DNA of 64,000 nucleotides from Micromonospora sp. NBRC 110009. Its GTDB lineage: Bacteria > Actinomycetota > Actinomycetes > Mycobacteriales > Micromonosporaceae. The stretch is from assembly GCF_030518795.1 (NCBI RefSeq), contig NZ_CP130427.1, positions 5,270,001-5,334,000 on the forward strand. Reading direction: 5' to 3'. Shown piece by piece: positions 42,532 through 52,400 of the stretch. The translations under genes were made by a program, and so were the position numbers. The number at the start of each line of letters is the position of its first letter. The stretch's first letter is position 1. The notes below the pieces were generated by a model. That model was not told the origin of the DNA, did no database searches, and saw only the letters and a program-made list of their open reading frames with translations.

Positions 42532-42675
42532 CCGTCCCGCCCTTTCAACTAGATGGTTTAAAGCACTGTAGGCACCGGGCGAACCAGCCGTCAACAACCC
42601 GCCCGGTCCCCGGGTTGCCGGCCCTCGATCGGTGGAGTAGGCAGGAGGTTCACTCATGTCGATCTGGGAGGCCAC

Positions 42676-44478
42676 ATGAGATTTCGGGCCCTCGTCACCG
42701 CGACCATCGCCCTGGCCACGCTCATAGCCGCGAACACTGTTCCCGCCCAGGCGAAGCCGGCCGCGCCGCCGAAGGAGCCGGTGGCCGTCGGCTACGGGGG
42801 AGCCGTCTCCACCGTGGACGCCACCGCCACGGCCGTCGGCCTCCAGGTGCTGCGGCGCGGCGGCAACGCGGTCGACGCGGCCATCGCCGCCGCCGCGACG
42901 CTCGGCGTCACCGAACCCTTCTCGGCCGGCATCGGCGGCGGGGGCTTCTTCGTGTACTACGACGCGAAGAGCCGGCGGGTTCACACCATCGACGGCCGCG
43001 AGGCCGGACCCGCCTCGATGAGCGAGACCACCTTCATCGACCCGGCCACCGGAGCGCCGTACCGGTTCGACGAGGCCCGGATCAGCGGTCTGTCGGTCGG
43101 CGTCCCAGGCACGCTGCTCACCTGGCAGGACGCGCTGGACCGCTGGGGCACCCGGTCCCTCGCGCAGCTCCTCACGCCCGCCGCGCGGGTCGCCGAGGAC
43201 GGCTTCCCCGTCGACGAGACCTTCGCCGGCCAGGTCGCCGGGAACCAGGCGGCCTTCGGCCAGTTCAGCTCGACCAGCGCGCTGTACCTGCCCGGCGGGC
43301 AGCCGCCGGCGGTCGGCAGCACCTTCCGCAACCCGGACCTCGCCGGAACGTACCGGCTGATCGCCAAGCGGGGCACCGACGTCCTCTACCGCGGCGAGGT
43401 CGGTCGCGATGTGGTCGCGACCGTGCAGCACCCGCCGGTGGCGGCGCAGCCGGTCGGCTCGTGGCCGTACCCGATCCGCCCGGCCGGCATGACCGCCGCC
43501 GACCTCGCCGCATACCGCACCCGATTCCCCGAGCCGACCCGGTCGGACTACCGCGGTTTCGAGGTGTACGGCATGTCCACCCCGTCCAGCGGCGGCACCG
43601 CCGTGGGCGAGGCGCTCAACATCCTCGGGCAGTTCGACCTGCGGTCCATGACCCCGACCCAGGCGATGCACCACTACCTGGAGGCCAGCGCGCTGTCGTT
43701 CGCCGACCGCAACCGGTACGTCGGCGACCACACCCAGCAGAACGTGCTCCGCGAGCTGCTCAGCGACGCGTACGCCAAGGAGCGGGCCTGCCTGATCGAC
43801 CCGACGGCGGCGCTGCCCAAGCCGGTCGCGCCCGGCGTGCCCGACGGCGCCTACGGCGGCTGCTCGGCGGCGGCGGTCGCCGACGTCCGCGACGACCGCA
43901 CCGGCACCACCAACCTGACCGTCGCCGACCGGTGGGGCAACGTCGTGGAATACACGCTGACCATCGAGGCGACCGGCGGCAACGGCATGGTCGTGCCCGG
44001 CCGGGGATTCCTGCTCAACAACGAGCTGACCGACTTCAACTTCGCGCCGACCCAGGGCGCCGCAGCCGACCCGAACCTCCCGGGGCCGGGCAAGCGCCCG
44101 CGCAGCTCCATGTCACCCACGATCGTGCTGGCCGACGGCCGGCCGTTCCTGGCCGTCGGCTCGCCGGGCGGCGCGACGATCATCACCACCGTCCTGCAGA
44201 CGCTGGTCAACCGGATCGACCGGGGCATGACGCTGCCGGAGGCCCTCGCCGCGCCGCGGGCGTCGCAGCGCAACGGCGCCAGCACCCAGGCGGAGCCGGC
44301 CTTCATGACCGGGTACGCCACCGGCCTCCCGCCGGGCCACGCCTTCTCGCAAACTGCGGAGATCGGCGCGGCGACCGGTATCGAGTTCCTGGCGGACGGC
44401 CGGCTGCTCGCCGCGGCCGAGCCCGTACGCCGGGGCGGCGGCGCGGCGGCCGTCGTCGGCCGCTGGGCGCGCGACTGA
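42676..44478 (+). CDS. ggt: Secreted gamma-glutamyltranspeptidase
   Basis: An Ntn hydrolase (600 aa) that cleaves gamma-glutamyl compounds such as glutathione. A Sec signal (ALVTATIALATLIAANTVPAQA) is followed by VSTVDATATAVGLQVLRRGGNAVDAA and GIGGGGFFVYYDAKS, typical of the large subunit. The self-processing and catalytic Thr is in RTGTTNLTVADRWGNVV near residue 417, starting the small subunit; SSMSPTIVLADGRPFLAVGSPGG binds the gamma-glutamyl group. GGAGG precedes the ATG. A hairpin follows the gene. Confidence 0.93.
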   Translation: MRFRALVTATIALATLIAANTVPAQAKPAAPPKEPVAVGYGGAVSTVDATATAVGLQVLRRGGNAVDAAIAAAATLGVTEPFSAGIGGGGFFVYYDAKSRRVHTIDGREAGPASMSETTFIDPATGAPYRFDEARISGLSVGVPGTLLTWQDALDRWGTRSLAQLLTPAARVAEDGFPVDETFAGQVAGNQAAFGQFSSTSALYLPGGQPPAVGSTFRNPDLAGTYRLIAKRGTDVLYRGEVGRDVVATVQHPPVAAQPVGSWPYPIRPAGMTAADLAAYRTRFPEPTRSDYRGFEVYGMSTPSSGGTAVGEALNILGQFDLRSMTPTQAMHHYLEASALSFADRNRYVGDHTQQNVLRELLSDAYAKERACLIDPTAALPKPVAPGVPDGAYGGCSAAAVADVRDDRTGTTNLTVADRWGNVVEYTLTIEATGGNGMVVPGRGFLLNNELTDFNFAPTQGAAADPNLPGPGKRPRSSMSPTIVLADGRPFLAVGSPGGATIITTVLQTLVNRIDRGMTLPEALAAPRASQRNGASTQAEPAFMTGYATGLPPGHAFSQTAEIGAATGIEFLADGRLLAAAEPVRRGGGAAAVVGRWARD

Positions 44479-44489
44479 CGACGGGGGAC

Positions 44490-44528
44490 CACGGCGACGG
44501 CTCCGGCCCAGCCCGAGCCGTCGCCGTG
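44490..44528 (+). terminator. Hairpin terminator after ggt
   Basis: Perfect 14-bp stem (44490-44503 with 44515-44528), 11-nt loop, 12 nt after the stop. Confidence 0.8.
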
Positions 44529-44667
44529 CTCCTCGCCGCAAAAGGGCCGGCCGGCAGCGAAACGAACGCGCCCCATTTCGAGAGCCGGTGTCGGAACTGC
44601 CCGGTCGGCTCCGACCATCTCCCGACGGCGCCGGACGGCGGTGCCGGGAGCGTGGCGGAGGTCAGCG

Positions 44668-45255
44668 ATGGGCAAGGTCGTGCTGGACGTGTCGATGTCC
44701 CTGGACGGGTTCACGGCTGGACCGAACGTCCGCGAGGCGGAGCCGATGGGGGACGACGGCGAACGCCTACACTCATGGATGGCTGAGAACGGGCCCGAGG
44801 GCGAGATCGACGCCGCGGTGCGCCGAGAGGTGGACGCGGCCGTCGGAGCAACGGTCATCGGGCGACGCACCTTCGATCTCGGCCTCGGCCCGTGGGGCGG
44901 TACCCCGTGGCCCGGCGTCCCCAGCTTCGTGGTGACCCACCGGGCGAGGCACGACCTGCTCGGCGACAACGGCGGAATGTTTGCCTTCGACGGGATGCAG
45001 GCCGCGGTGCGGCGTGCCAAGCAGGCTGCTGGACACAAGGACGTCCTGGTGCTCGGGGCCGATGTCGCCCGCCAGTTGCTCAGGGCGAACCTGCTCGACG
45101 AGGTACGCATCCACCTGATTCCGCTCCTGCTGGGTGAGGGAACCCCTCTGTTCGCCGGCGAGCAGGCCGAGCTGATCGCGGAAGGAAAGCCGGTCACCGG
45201 TACCGTGACCCACCTACGCTTCCGGGTCGCACGAGGCCCCTGCCGCCTGTCATAG
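44668..45255 (+). CDS. Dihydrofolate reductase-fold protein (RibD C-terminal family)
   Basis: A 195-residue protein: MGKVVLDVSMSLDGFTAGPN, ATVIGRRTFDLG, VLVLGADVARQLLRANLLDEVRIHLIPLLLGEGTPLF (here as VLVLGADVARQLLRA and DEVRIHLIPLLLGEGTPLF) are hallmarks of the NADPH-dependent DHFR/RibD-like family. It is not the essential folate enzyme; most relatives are uncharacterised reductases. ATG at 44668 has GGAGG upstream (gcggaggtcagcg). Its 3' end faces a decayed LLM gene fragment on the other strand. Confidence 0.9.
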   Translation: MGKVVLDVSMSLDGFTAGPNVREAEPMGDDGERLHSWMAENGPEGEIDAAVRREVDAAVGATVIGRRTFDLGLGPWGGTPWPGVPSFVVTHRARHDLLGDNGGMFAFDGMQAAVRRAKQAAGHKDVLVLGADVARQLLRANLLDEVRIHLIPLLLGEGTPLFAGEQAELIAEGKPVTGTVTHLRFRVARGPCRLS

Positions 45256-45361
45256 GTTTCGCAGGCAGCATCGTCCGCACCTCGGTCACGCCGAGCGCCG
45301 CGTACTCGGCCGCCTCAGCCACGAACGCGTCGACGTCGGGGACGCCGGGACTGCCCGGATC
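45254..45361 (-). pseudogene. Remnant of an LLM-class oxidoreductase (C-terminal piece)
   Basis: On the minus strand a 36-codon open piece reads DPGSPGVPDVDAFVAEAAEY and then AALGVTEVRTMLPAKP, which matches the usual C-terminal end of LLM-class F420 oxidoreductases. It has no start, no upstream part (the NCS1 permease stop is at once before it) and runs on into antisense of the DHFR-fold gene. It is best read as the tail of a gene whose body was deleted. Confidence 0.55.
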
Positions 45362-46847
45362 ACGCGGTGCGTTCCTGGTCGCGGACGCGGCGCCGGCCGA
45401 GCAGCAGGTAGCCGAGGAGGCCGATGGCGAAGGAAGCTGCCACCCCGAGGTTCGCGTACGCCCAGCCGCCGGTCCTACCGCCGAGGCCCGTTGCCGAGAG
45501 CAGGTAACCCTGCCAGGACAGCCACGAGGCCAAGCTGTTCGTCACCAGGCCCCAGCCGACGGCGGTGCCGGCGACGACGAGCCCGACCGCCGCCGCGCCG
45601 ATCGAGCCGTATCGGCCTTCGGGCCGGTAGAGGTCCGCCTCCGCGTACGCCTGCCTGCGCAGCGCGAGGTCCGCGAGGAACACGCCGCACCAGCCGGCGA
45701 TCGGCACGCCGAGGGTGATGAGGAAGCCCTGGAAGGGACCGATGAAGCTGCTGGCGATCCAGACGACGTAGATGGTGCCGAGGATCATCAGGACGCCGTC
45801 GATGCCCGCCGCCACCCACCTCGGCGCACGCAGCCCGAGGGTGAGCAGCGCCAGGCCCGACGAGTAGATGTCCAGGACCGCGCCGCCGATGAGGCCGAGG
45901 ATGGCGACGATCGCGAACGGTACGAGGTACCAGGTAGGGACGAGCGCCGTCAGGGCGCCGATGGGGTCGGCGGCGATCGCGCTGCTGAGCTGCTGGTCGG
46001 AGGCGGCGAGCAGCAGGCCGTAGACCACCAGGACCACGGGCGCCACGCTCGCCCCGAACGTGGTCCAGCCGACGACGCCTCGGCTCGACGCGCCGCGCGG
46101 CAGGTAGCGGGCGTAGTCGGCGCCGGAGTTGACCCAGCCGAGGCCGAAGCCGGTCATCGCGAAGATGAGAGCGCCGATGAACGCCTCGACGGACCCGCTC
46201 GGCACCGACGACACCGTGGCCCAGGAGACGTGGTCGGCGGTCAGCACGAGGTAGCCGACGGTCAGGACCGCGGTGGCGATGGTGATGATGCCTTGCAGGC
46301 GCATGATGGCGTCGAAGCCGAGGACCCCGGCGAGCACGACGATCAAGGCTACGACGAGGAACGCGACGACCTTGGTGAGATTGCCGCTGCCCCAGCCCAG
46401 CCGGTCGAAGACGGTCGCCGTGGCCAGCGTGGCGAGGGCGCAGAGCACGGTCTCCCAGCCGACGAGCAGGACGTAGCTGACGGCCGCCGGCAACGCGTTG
46501 CCGCGTACGCCGAACGGGGCCCGGCTGAGGATCATCGTGGGCGCCGAGCCGCGCTTGCCGGCCAGCGACACGAAGCCCACGAGCAGGAACGAGGCGACGG
46601 TCCCGAGCACCCCGGCGAACGTCGCCTGCCAGAAGGAGACGCCGAAGCCCAGGAAGAATGAGCCGTAGCTGATGCCCAGGACGGCGATGTTCGCGGCGCA
46701 CCATGGCCAGAACAGGTCGCGGGGGCGGCCCTTGCGTTCCTCCTCCGCGATCACGTTGATGCCGTTGAGCTCGACGGGCAGACCGGCCGGCCCGCCGACG
46801 CCGGGCTTCGGGCCTTGACTCTCGGTGGGGTGAACCTCTGCGGTCAT
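45360..46847 (-). CDS. NCS1-family purine/cytosine/allantoin permease
   Basis: A 495-residue membrane protein with about twelve spans. The N-terminal soluble part (GLPVELNGINVIAEEERKG) leads to DLFWPWCAANIAVLGISYG, the NCS1 opening, and SAPTMILSRAPFGVRGN, a conserved loop. GLGWVNSGADYARYLPRGAS is the substrate-region motif. It imports nucleobases or related ring compounds by Na+ or H+ symport. It stands alone; no purine genes are nearby to define the substrate. Confidence 0.92.
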   Translation of the reverse strand: MTAEVHPTESQGPKPGVGGPAGLPVELNGINVIAEEERKGRPRDLFWPWCAANIAVLGISYGSFFLGFGVSFWQATFAGVLGTVASFLLVGFVSLAGKRGSAPTMILSRAPFGVRGNALPAAVSYVLLVGWETVLCALATLATATVFDRLGWGSGNLTKVVAFLVVALIVVLAGVLGFDAIMRLQGIITIATAVLTVGYLVLTADHVSWATVSSVPSGSVEAFIGALIFAMTGFGLGWVNSGADYARYLPRGASSRGVVGWTTFGASVAPVVLVVYGLLLAASDQQLSSAIAADPIGALTALVPTWYLVPFAIVAILGLIGGAVLDIYSSGLALLTLGLRAPRWVAAGIDGVLMILGTIYVVWIASSFIGPFQGFLITLGVPIAGWCGVFLADLALRRQAYAEADLYRPEGRYGSIGAAAVGLVVAGTAVGWGLVTNSLASWLSWQGYLLSATGLGGRTGGWAYANLGVAASFAIGLLGYLLLGRRRVRDQERTA

Positions 46848-47197
46848 GGCTTCCCTCGCGCAATGGGCGGGTGCGACTCGGACAGGTCGAGGACTGTGGA
46901 CGGTACGGGCGATGACCAGTGTCCGGGTGGCGGCCCTGGATGAACAAGGGTCAGATTGCCTAGTGCTCTGACCGCATACGTTCGCCGGGTCGGTCAGGCC
47001 GCCGCGGTGAGTGGGCGTCCGCCCCCGCGGATGTCCTTCCCGCTGCGATGCGCGGACGGTGTCCCCGTCGCCCCTCCTGGTCGGTCAGTCTGCGCACACG
47101 GACGGGCTCGGCCACCGCACCTGCAGCGGTCGGCACGGACGTCATCGCACATCCGACAGCCCCGACCGCCGCCCTGGCGACCCTTCCCGGTCGGGGC
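46848..47197. other. Intergenic, no gene seen
   Basis: 350 bp upstream of the NCS1 permease. Open frames here have no recognisable protein pattern and no ribosome sites. The permease promoter must lie in its first part. The right end abuts decayed gene fragments. Confidence 0.5.
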
Positions 47198-47449
47198 CTA
47201 CTTGCCGCGCAAGGCCCCGATTTCGGCGGCAAGCACGACCATGTCGCGCACGCGCGTGTAGTAGGTGGTCGCGTACTCGTCGTCGATCGCCGGGAGAACG
47301 GTCTCGAACACCGCTGTGAGCCTCAGCAAGTCCGCGCGACGCTGCTCATCGAGCGGGCCTTTGAGGGCGCTGGAAGCGTAGCCGTAGGCGTCCGCATCGA
47401 GCAGCACCATGTCCTGGCCCTCGATGTCCAGGCCGCGGAAGCCCGACGG
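47198..47449 (-). pseudogene. C-terminal fragment of an unknown protein, truncated at a recombination junction
   Basis: An 83-codon piece on the minus strand (PSGFRGLDIEGQDMVLLDAD, then AYGYASSALKGPLDEQRRAD, ending EIGALRGK) reads like the well-ordered end of a larger soluble, mainly helical protein. It is open only to a TGA at 47450-47452, where plus-strand gene sequence begins. An ATG at 47410 could give a 70-residue product, but no ribosome site is present. I do not recognise the family. Confidence 0.5.
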
Positions 47450-48059
47450 TCAGCCCGCGACCCGCCGGCGCAGGACGGTGTTCCGGTCCTACACGCCGAA
47501 GTGGGCCTACGTCCTGCTTCTGTTCGGAGTGCTGCCGTTCGCCATCGTCGCCGCCGTGCTGCAGAAGCGCGTCAAGGCCCCGACCTGGCCCTTCTGCGCC
47601 GACTGCGGCAGGTTGCGCACCCGCCGCCTGCTCATCGGCGTCGGCCTGGTGGTGCTCGCGGTCGTCGGCGTGGTGGCGCTGTCCGCCCTGTTGGCGCCGA
47701 ACGACTCGACCGCAGGCCCATCGTGCTGGTCTTCGTGCTGCTGCTCATCGCGGGGCTCGGCGTGGCCAGCACCGCCGGCAACGGCCCGATCGCCTCCGGA
47801 CACGTGTCCAACGACGGCAGCACCGTGCAGGTCCGCCGCGCGCACGACCGCTTCGCCGAGCAGGTCGCGGCCCTGCAGCCGGGGCCACAGCCCCACCCGG
47901 GCCTACCCGCCCTACCCGCAGGCCGGACCGCCGCAGTATCCGCCGTACCCGCCCGCCGCGCCGCAATACGGACCCCCAGCGCAGTACGGACCTGCGCCGC
48001 AGTACGGGCCCGCTCCGCAGGCCTGGCCCCACCAGGCGCAGGGCGATCAGCCGCGGTAG
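47450..48059 (+). pseudogene. Frameshifted, N-truncated membrane protein gene
   Basis: The plus strand encodes, in pieces, a two-to-three-span membrane protein: RRRTVFRSYTPKWAYVLLLF, a Cys pair in PTWPFCADCGRLRTRRLL, then after a shift near 47712 PIVLVFVLLLIAGLGVASTA and GHVSNDGSTVQVRRAHDRFA, and after a second shift near 47890 a Tyr/Pro-rich tail (YPPYPQAGPPQYPPYPPAAP) to 48059. The shifts compensate each other. The N-terminal part expected before RRRTVF, including a probable first Cys pair, is missing. Sequencing error could explain the shifts but not the missing start. Confidence 0.65.
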
Positions 48060-48082
48060 AGCTCACCGAACGACGGACGGGT

Positions 48083-48111
48083 CGCCGGCCCGCGGGTGCC
48101 GCAGGCCGGCG
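48083..48111 (-). terminator. Hairpin terminator after the exported isomerase gene
   Basis: Stem of 13 bp with one mismatch (48083-48095 with 48099-48111) just after the stop at 48118 on the minus strand. It may serve both directions, as the frameshifted gene ends at 48059. Confidence 0.6.
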
Positions 48112-48117
48112 GATCCG

Positions 48118-49311
48118 TCAGTAGCGCAGCGCGCGGAGGTTGGCGTAGCTGTCGCAGGCCGACGAGACGCCGTCCGGGCGCGGGCTGTCGTTTTCGGTCA
48201 GGTAGTACTCGACGCCGCCCATCTCGCTGTAGGCGAAGATGCGGGCGAAGTCGATGGTGCCCTCGCCCACGTCGGCGAAGGACCCGTTGGCGGCCATGTC
48301 CTTGACGTGGAACAGCGAGAACCGGCCCGGGTACTGCTTGATCAGCTCGACCGGGTCGGCGCCGACGCTGGACGCCCAGTACAGGTCGAGTTCCATCGCC
48401 ACCAGGTTCGGGTCGGTCTCGCGGACCAGCACGTCGTAGCCGCGTACGCCACCCTCCTGCGTGGTGAACTCGAACCCGTGGTTGTGGTAGGCGACGGTGA
48501 TGCCCGCCTGCTTGAGCTCGGCGCCGACCTCGTTGAGGGTCGCCGCGACCTCTGAGTAGTCGTCGAGCGTCCAGGAGCCCGATCCGGAGATCCGGACGTA
48601 CTTCGCGCCGAACGTCCGGGCGTTGGCGATGACGCCGTCGAGGTTGTTCTTGAGATCGCCGAGGCTGATCCCGATCGACGGGACCGACAGCCCGGCGGTG
48701 GCGACCAGGGGCGCCAGCGCGTCGGCCCGCTTGCCGTAGAAGTTGTTCACCGCGCCGGAGGGTTCGGCGTTGCGGTAGCCGCAGGCGGCGAGTGCAGCCA
48801 GGGTGGCTTCGGGCGCGGCCGGCATGGTGGCCCGCACCGTGTAGAGGACGAGGCCGATCCGGTCGTCGGGCACGGCGCGGGTCCCTGGGGCCGGCTGCGG
48901 CTGGCCGATCTCGGAGTCGGCCGCCGCCCGGACGATGCTCGCACTGTCCTCGGGTGTGAGGACGCCGTCCTGCCGGAGCGCGTTGGTCAGCCCGCTGACG
49001 GTCCGCACGAAGCTGCCGTGGTCGGCGAACGGCGCCTCGGCCCAGATCGCGTCCAGGATCGTGCACCCGTCGCCGAGATCGCGGTTGGGTACGCCCGAGT
49101 CGGCCCCGTTGCGGCCGAAGAACACCGTGGACGAGCTGGTGTAGCCCCACGGGCAGAGGTCGGCGGCGACCTGTTCCGCGGCGGCCGTCTCGGGTTCGGC
49201 GGCCGACGCCGGAGCCGCGGTGAGCGGCAGGAGTGCCGCGGCGAGCGACACGGCGAGCAGGTGACGGGCTCGCGGTCGACGGTGGGACGGGCGGGCGAAG
49301 CTGGAGTTCAT
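48118..49311 (-). CDS. Secreted TIM-barrel sugar isomerase/epimerase-like protein
   Basis: A 397-residue exported protein: Sec signal (ARHLLAVSLAAALLPLTAAPASA), a 100-residue Cys-bearing segment with DLCPWGYTSSSTVFFGRNGA and GDGCTILDAIW, then a xylose-isomerase-like barrel (about 140-390) with IGLVLYTVRATM, ITVAYHNHGFEF, MELDLYWASSVGADPV, FHVKDMAANG and VEYYLTENDSP. Metal ligands Glu/Asp/His are in place (His in YHNHGFEF, Asp in LDLYW, Asp in HVKD). An exported version of a family that is usually cytoplasmic suggests work on extracellular keto-sugars. GGAG precedes the ATG. It follows the large ThuA-dehydrogenase gene. Confidence 0.88.
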   Translation of the reverse strand: MNSSFARPSHRRPRARHLLAVSLAAALLPLTAAPASAAEPETAAAEQVAADLCPWGYTSSSTVFFGRNGADSGVPNRDLGDGCTILDAIWAEAPFADHGSFVRTVSGLTNALRQDGVLTPEDSASIVRAAADSEIGQPQPAPGTRAVPDDRIGLVLYTVRATMPAAPEATLAALAACGYRNAEPSGAVNNFYGKRADALAPLVATAGLSVPSIGISLGDLKNNLDGVIANARTFGAKYVRISGSGSWTLDDYSEVAATLNEVGAELKQAGITVAYHNHGFEFTTQEGGVRGYDVLVRETDPNLVAMELDLYWASSVGADPVELIKQYPGRFSLFHVKDMAANGSFADVGEGTIDFARIFAYSEMGGVEYYLTENDSPRPDGVSSACDSYANLRALRY

Positions 49312-49411
49312 CGTTGTCTCCCGGAAGTCGGAGGGGCAGGTGGTCAGGCCACAGAGGGCAGCGCCAGGGATGGCGGCTGCTGGAGGCTGTCGGGGCCGTG
49401 CCGGGTCGGGT

Positions 49412-49441
49412 GGTGGCGGGGCGGCATTCCGCCCCGCCACC
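49412..49441 (-). terminator. Hairpin terminator after the ThuA-dehydrogenase fusion gene
   Basis: Perfect 13-bp stem (49412-49424 with 49429-49441) and 4-nt loop, 8 nt after the stop at 49450. Confidence 0.8.
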
Positions 49442-49449
49442 GGTGACGC

Positions 49450-52400
49450 TCAGCTCACCGTCACGACCACGGTCGAGGACAGGGTCGCCCCGACGCTGTC
49501 GGTGACGGTCAGCCGTGCCGTGTAGGTGCCCTTGCGGGCGTACGTGTGACTGGCCGACGCCCCGTGCACGATGGCCGAGTTGTCGCCGAAGTCCCACGTG
49601 TGATCCGTGATGGTGCGCCCGGGCGCCGGCGAGGCGGTCCCGGTGAACGCGACCGCCAGCGGCGCGGTGCCCGTGGCGGGCGTGGCCGAGGCCGAAACCG
49701 TGGCTTCGGTCTGTTCGCGCACCCCGGCGCCGTTGAAGCGCAGCCAGTCCAGCGCCATCAGGTCCGGGGTGCCACCCGTCTGGTTCGGGTTGACGAAGAC
49801 CAGGTAGAGGGTGGTCGTGCGGCCCGGATCGGTCAGCTCGACGGTGGGCGAGACGACGTTGTCCCAGCCGCCGGTGCCGGCGATGGTGGCCCGGCCGAGA
49901 AGCTGGCCGGTGGGGGAGTCGGCCCTGACCTCGATGTCACCGCCGCTGCTGCCCGAGGCGACGCCGAAGGTGACCGAGTCGATGTTGCGGAGGTTGACCG
50001 GGCCGAAGTTGATCCACTCGCCATGGTCGATGTCGCCGATGCGCTTGCCGGCGCTCGCGGTCGCCCGGTCGAGGACCTGGATGCCGCTCTGGCCGTCGAA
50101 GTGCTCGGCCTCCTTGCTCTTGGTCTGCAGCTCCGCCCGGGTCGAGCCGACCAGTTCCGGCGCCCCGTTCGCCCCGCCGTCGGTGTATTGCGCGGAGAGC
50201 AGGGTGTAGAGGTTCTGGCCCGGGCCGTGCCCGTCGCCGCCGTTGCTCTCGGTCACGGCCACCCCGGCGCATCCGACGTAGTTGTCCAGCGGGTGGGCGT
50301 GTGAGTCGTGACCGAGCTGGGTCTGCACGACCACCTTGGAGCAGTCGATGCTGCTCTCCTCCGGGTCGGTGACCGTGACCGTGTACGGGATGCGGTCACC
50401 GAAGTCGAAGAAGGCCCCGTCGGGGACGCTGAGGGTCACCGTCGGGCGGGTGTTGCCGGCCGTGATCTCCTGTACGGCGACGGCGGTCTGCCCGTTGGTG
50501 GCGGTGACGGTGAGTCGGGCGGTGAAGCGCCCCGGTGTGCTGTAGGTGTGGCTGGGGTTGGCGGCGGTGGAGTCGACGCTGCCGTTGCCGTCGAAGTCCC
50601 AGGCGTACTGGATGGCGGTGCCGTCGGGGCCGCTGGAGCCGGCGCTGGAGAAGGCGACGGTCAGGGGCGCCGGGCCGCTGTCCTTGTCGGCGGTCAGCTT
50701 GGCTACCGGCGGCCGGCTGTTGGCGACGTAGTCGATGCGGTAGATGCCGGCGCCCTCGTTGCTGCCGCCCCGACCGCTGCCGCTGCCCTCGCCAAAGTCG
50801 ATGACGTAGAGGGAGCCGTCCGGCCCGAACTCCGCCTCGAACGGTTGGATCCAGGACATGTTGCCGAGGATTCCGTTGATGGACTGCAGGTCACCGACGT
50901 TGGTGGGGGCGAAGCGGGGGTCGGTGAAGGTCTGGGCGGTGTCGTGGATCGACAGCGTCTTGAACCACCGGCGGGTCAGCTCGTAGACGATCCACTTGCC
51001 CTCGAAGTACTGGGGGAACTTGGTCAGCCGCTTGTTGGACGGGTCGTAGTCGTAGACGGGTCCGCTCATGGGGCCGCCGCCGCCCGTGCCCAGCTCGGGG
51101 AACTGCGGGGAGGCCGAGTAGGCGTACGAGACCAGGGCCGGCTTCGTCGCCGGGAGGTTGGTCAGGCCGGTGTTGTTGGGGGAGTCGTTGACCGGCGCGG
51201 CGCAGTTGAACTTCGGCCCGGAGGTCGACGTGGCGAAGCCGTAGTCGTTGAACGGGATGTTGTTGCCGATGCAGTAGGGCCAGCCGTAGTTTCCGGCGCT
51301 GGTGATCCGGTTGAACTCGACGGTCCCTTCGGGCCCACGGTTGGGGTTGGCGGAGCGGGAGTCGGGGCCGTAGTCGGCGACGAGCAGCGCGTTGGTCTTG
51401 GAGTCCACGGTGATGCGGAACGGGTTCCGCATGCCCATCGCGTAGATCTCGGGCTTCGTCCGGGCCGTGCCCGGGGCGAACAGGTTGCCGTCGGGAATGG
51501 CGTACTTGCCGTTGGGCAGGGGCTTGATCCGCAGGATCTTGCCGCGCAGGTCGTTGGTGTTGCCGGCGGTGCCCTGGGCGTCGTACGCGCGACGGCCGGC
51601 CCGCTCGTCGATCGGGGTGAAGCCGCTGGACTCGAACGGGTCGGTGTTGTCACCGATGGCGGCGTACAGGTTGCCCTGCTGGTCCATGGTCACCGAGCCG
51701 CCCATGTGCGAGTTGGCGCGTGCCTCACCGCGCCAGGTCGGGATCGTGAGCAGGCGCTTCTCCGAGTCGAGGCTGACGCTGTCGCCCTCGACGGTGAAGC
51801 GGGACAGGTTCAGCTGCTTCTCCACCCGGTCGGACCAGAGCAGGTAGAGCCAGTTGTTGTCGGCGAAGTGCCGGTCCAGCGTCATGCCGAGCAGGCCGTC
51901 GGACTGGCTGGTCTGCTCCGGCGTGTAGGCGAAGTCCAGCAGCGTGGTGACCGCGAGGGTGTCCTGGTTGACGACCTTCAGGGCGCCGGTGCGCTCGATG
52001 TAGAAGACCCGGCGGTCCGGTGCCACCGCCAGTTCGAACGGGTCGGAGAGGTCCTGGTTGACCAGGGGGATCCGCTCGAAGTTGGTGGTCCTGGTGGCGC
52101 CGCAGTCACCGGGGGCGGCGCCGGCGGCCCACTTGATGCCGCCCGCCAGGTGCGCGAGGAAGGCCGGCTCCTGGAACGACGAGGAGCTGTGCCCGCCGGC
52201 CGTGAACCAGGAGCGCCCGCCGTCGTAGTTCTGGCACCACGAGTAGGCATGGTCGGTGCCCTCGTCGAGCCCGGGAATGCCGTCGCGCACCTTGATCTGG
52301 GCGAGCGTGTGGACCTTGCCCGTGGGGTTGGTCCGCCAGTTGTACCACTCCTCGCTGCGCTCCCAGAGCTCCGGCAGGTCCTTCGTGGACGGGTGGGCGT

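Noticed and set aside
46956..47319. Short overlapping open frames on both strands
   Set aside because: Pro/Arg-rich composition, no ribosome sites, no recognisable pattern.
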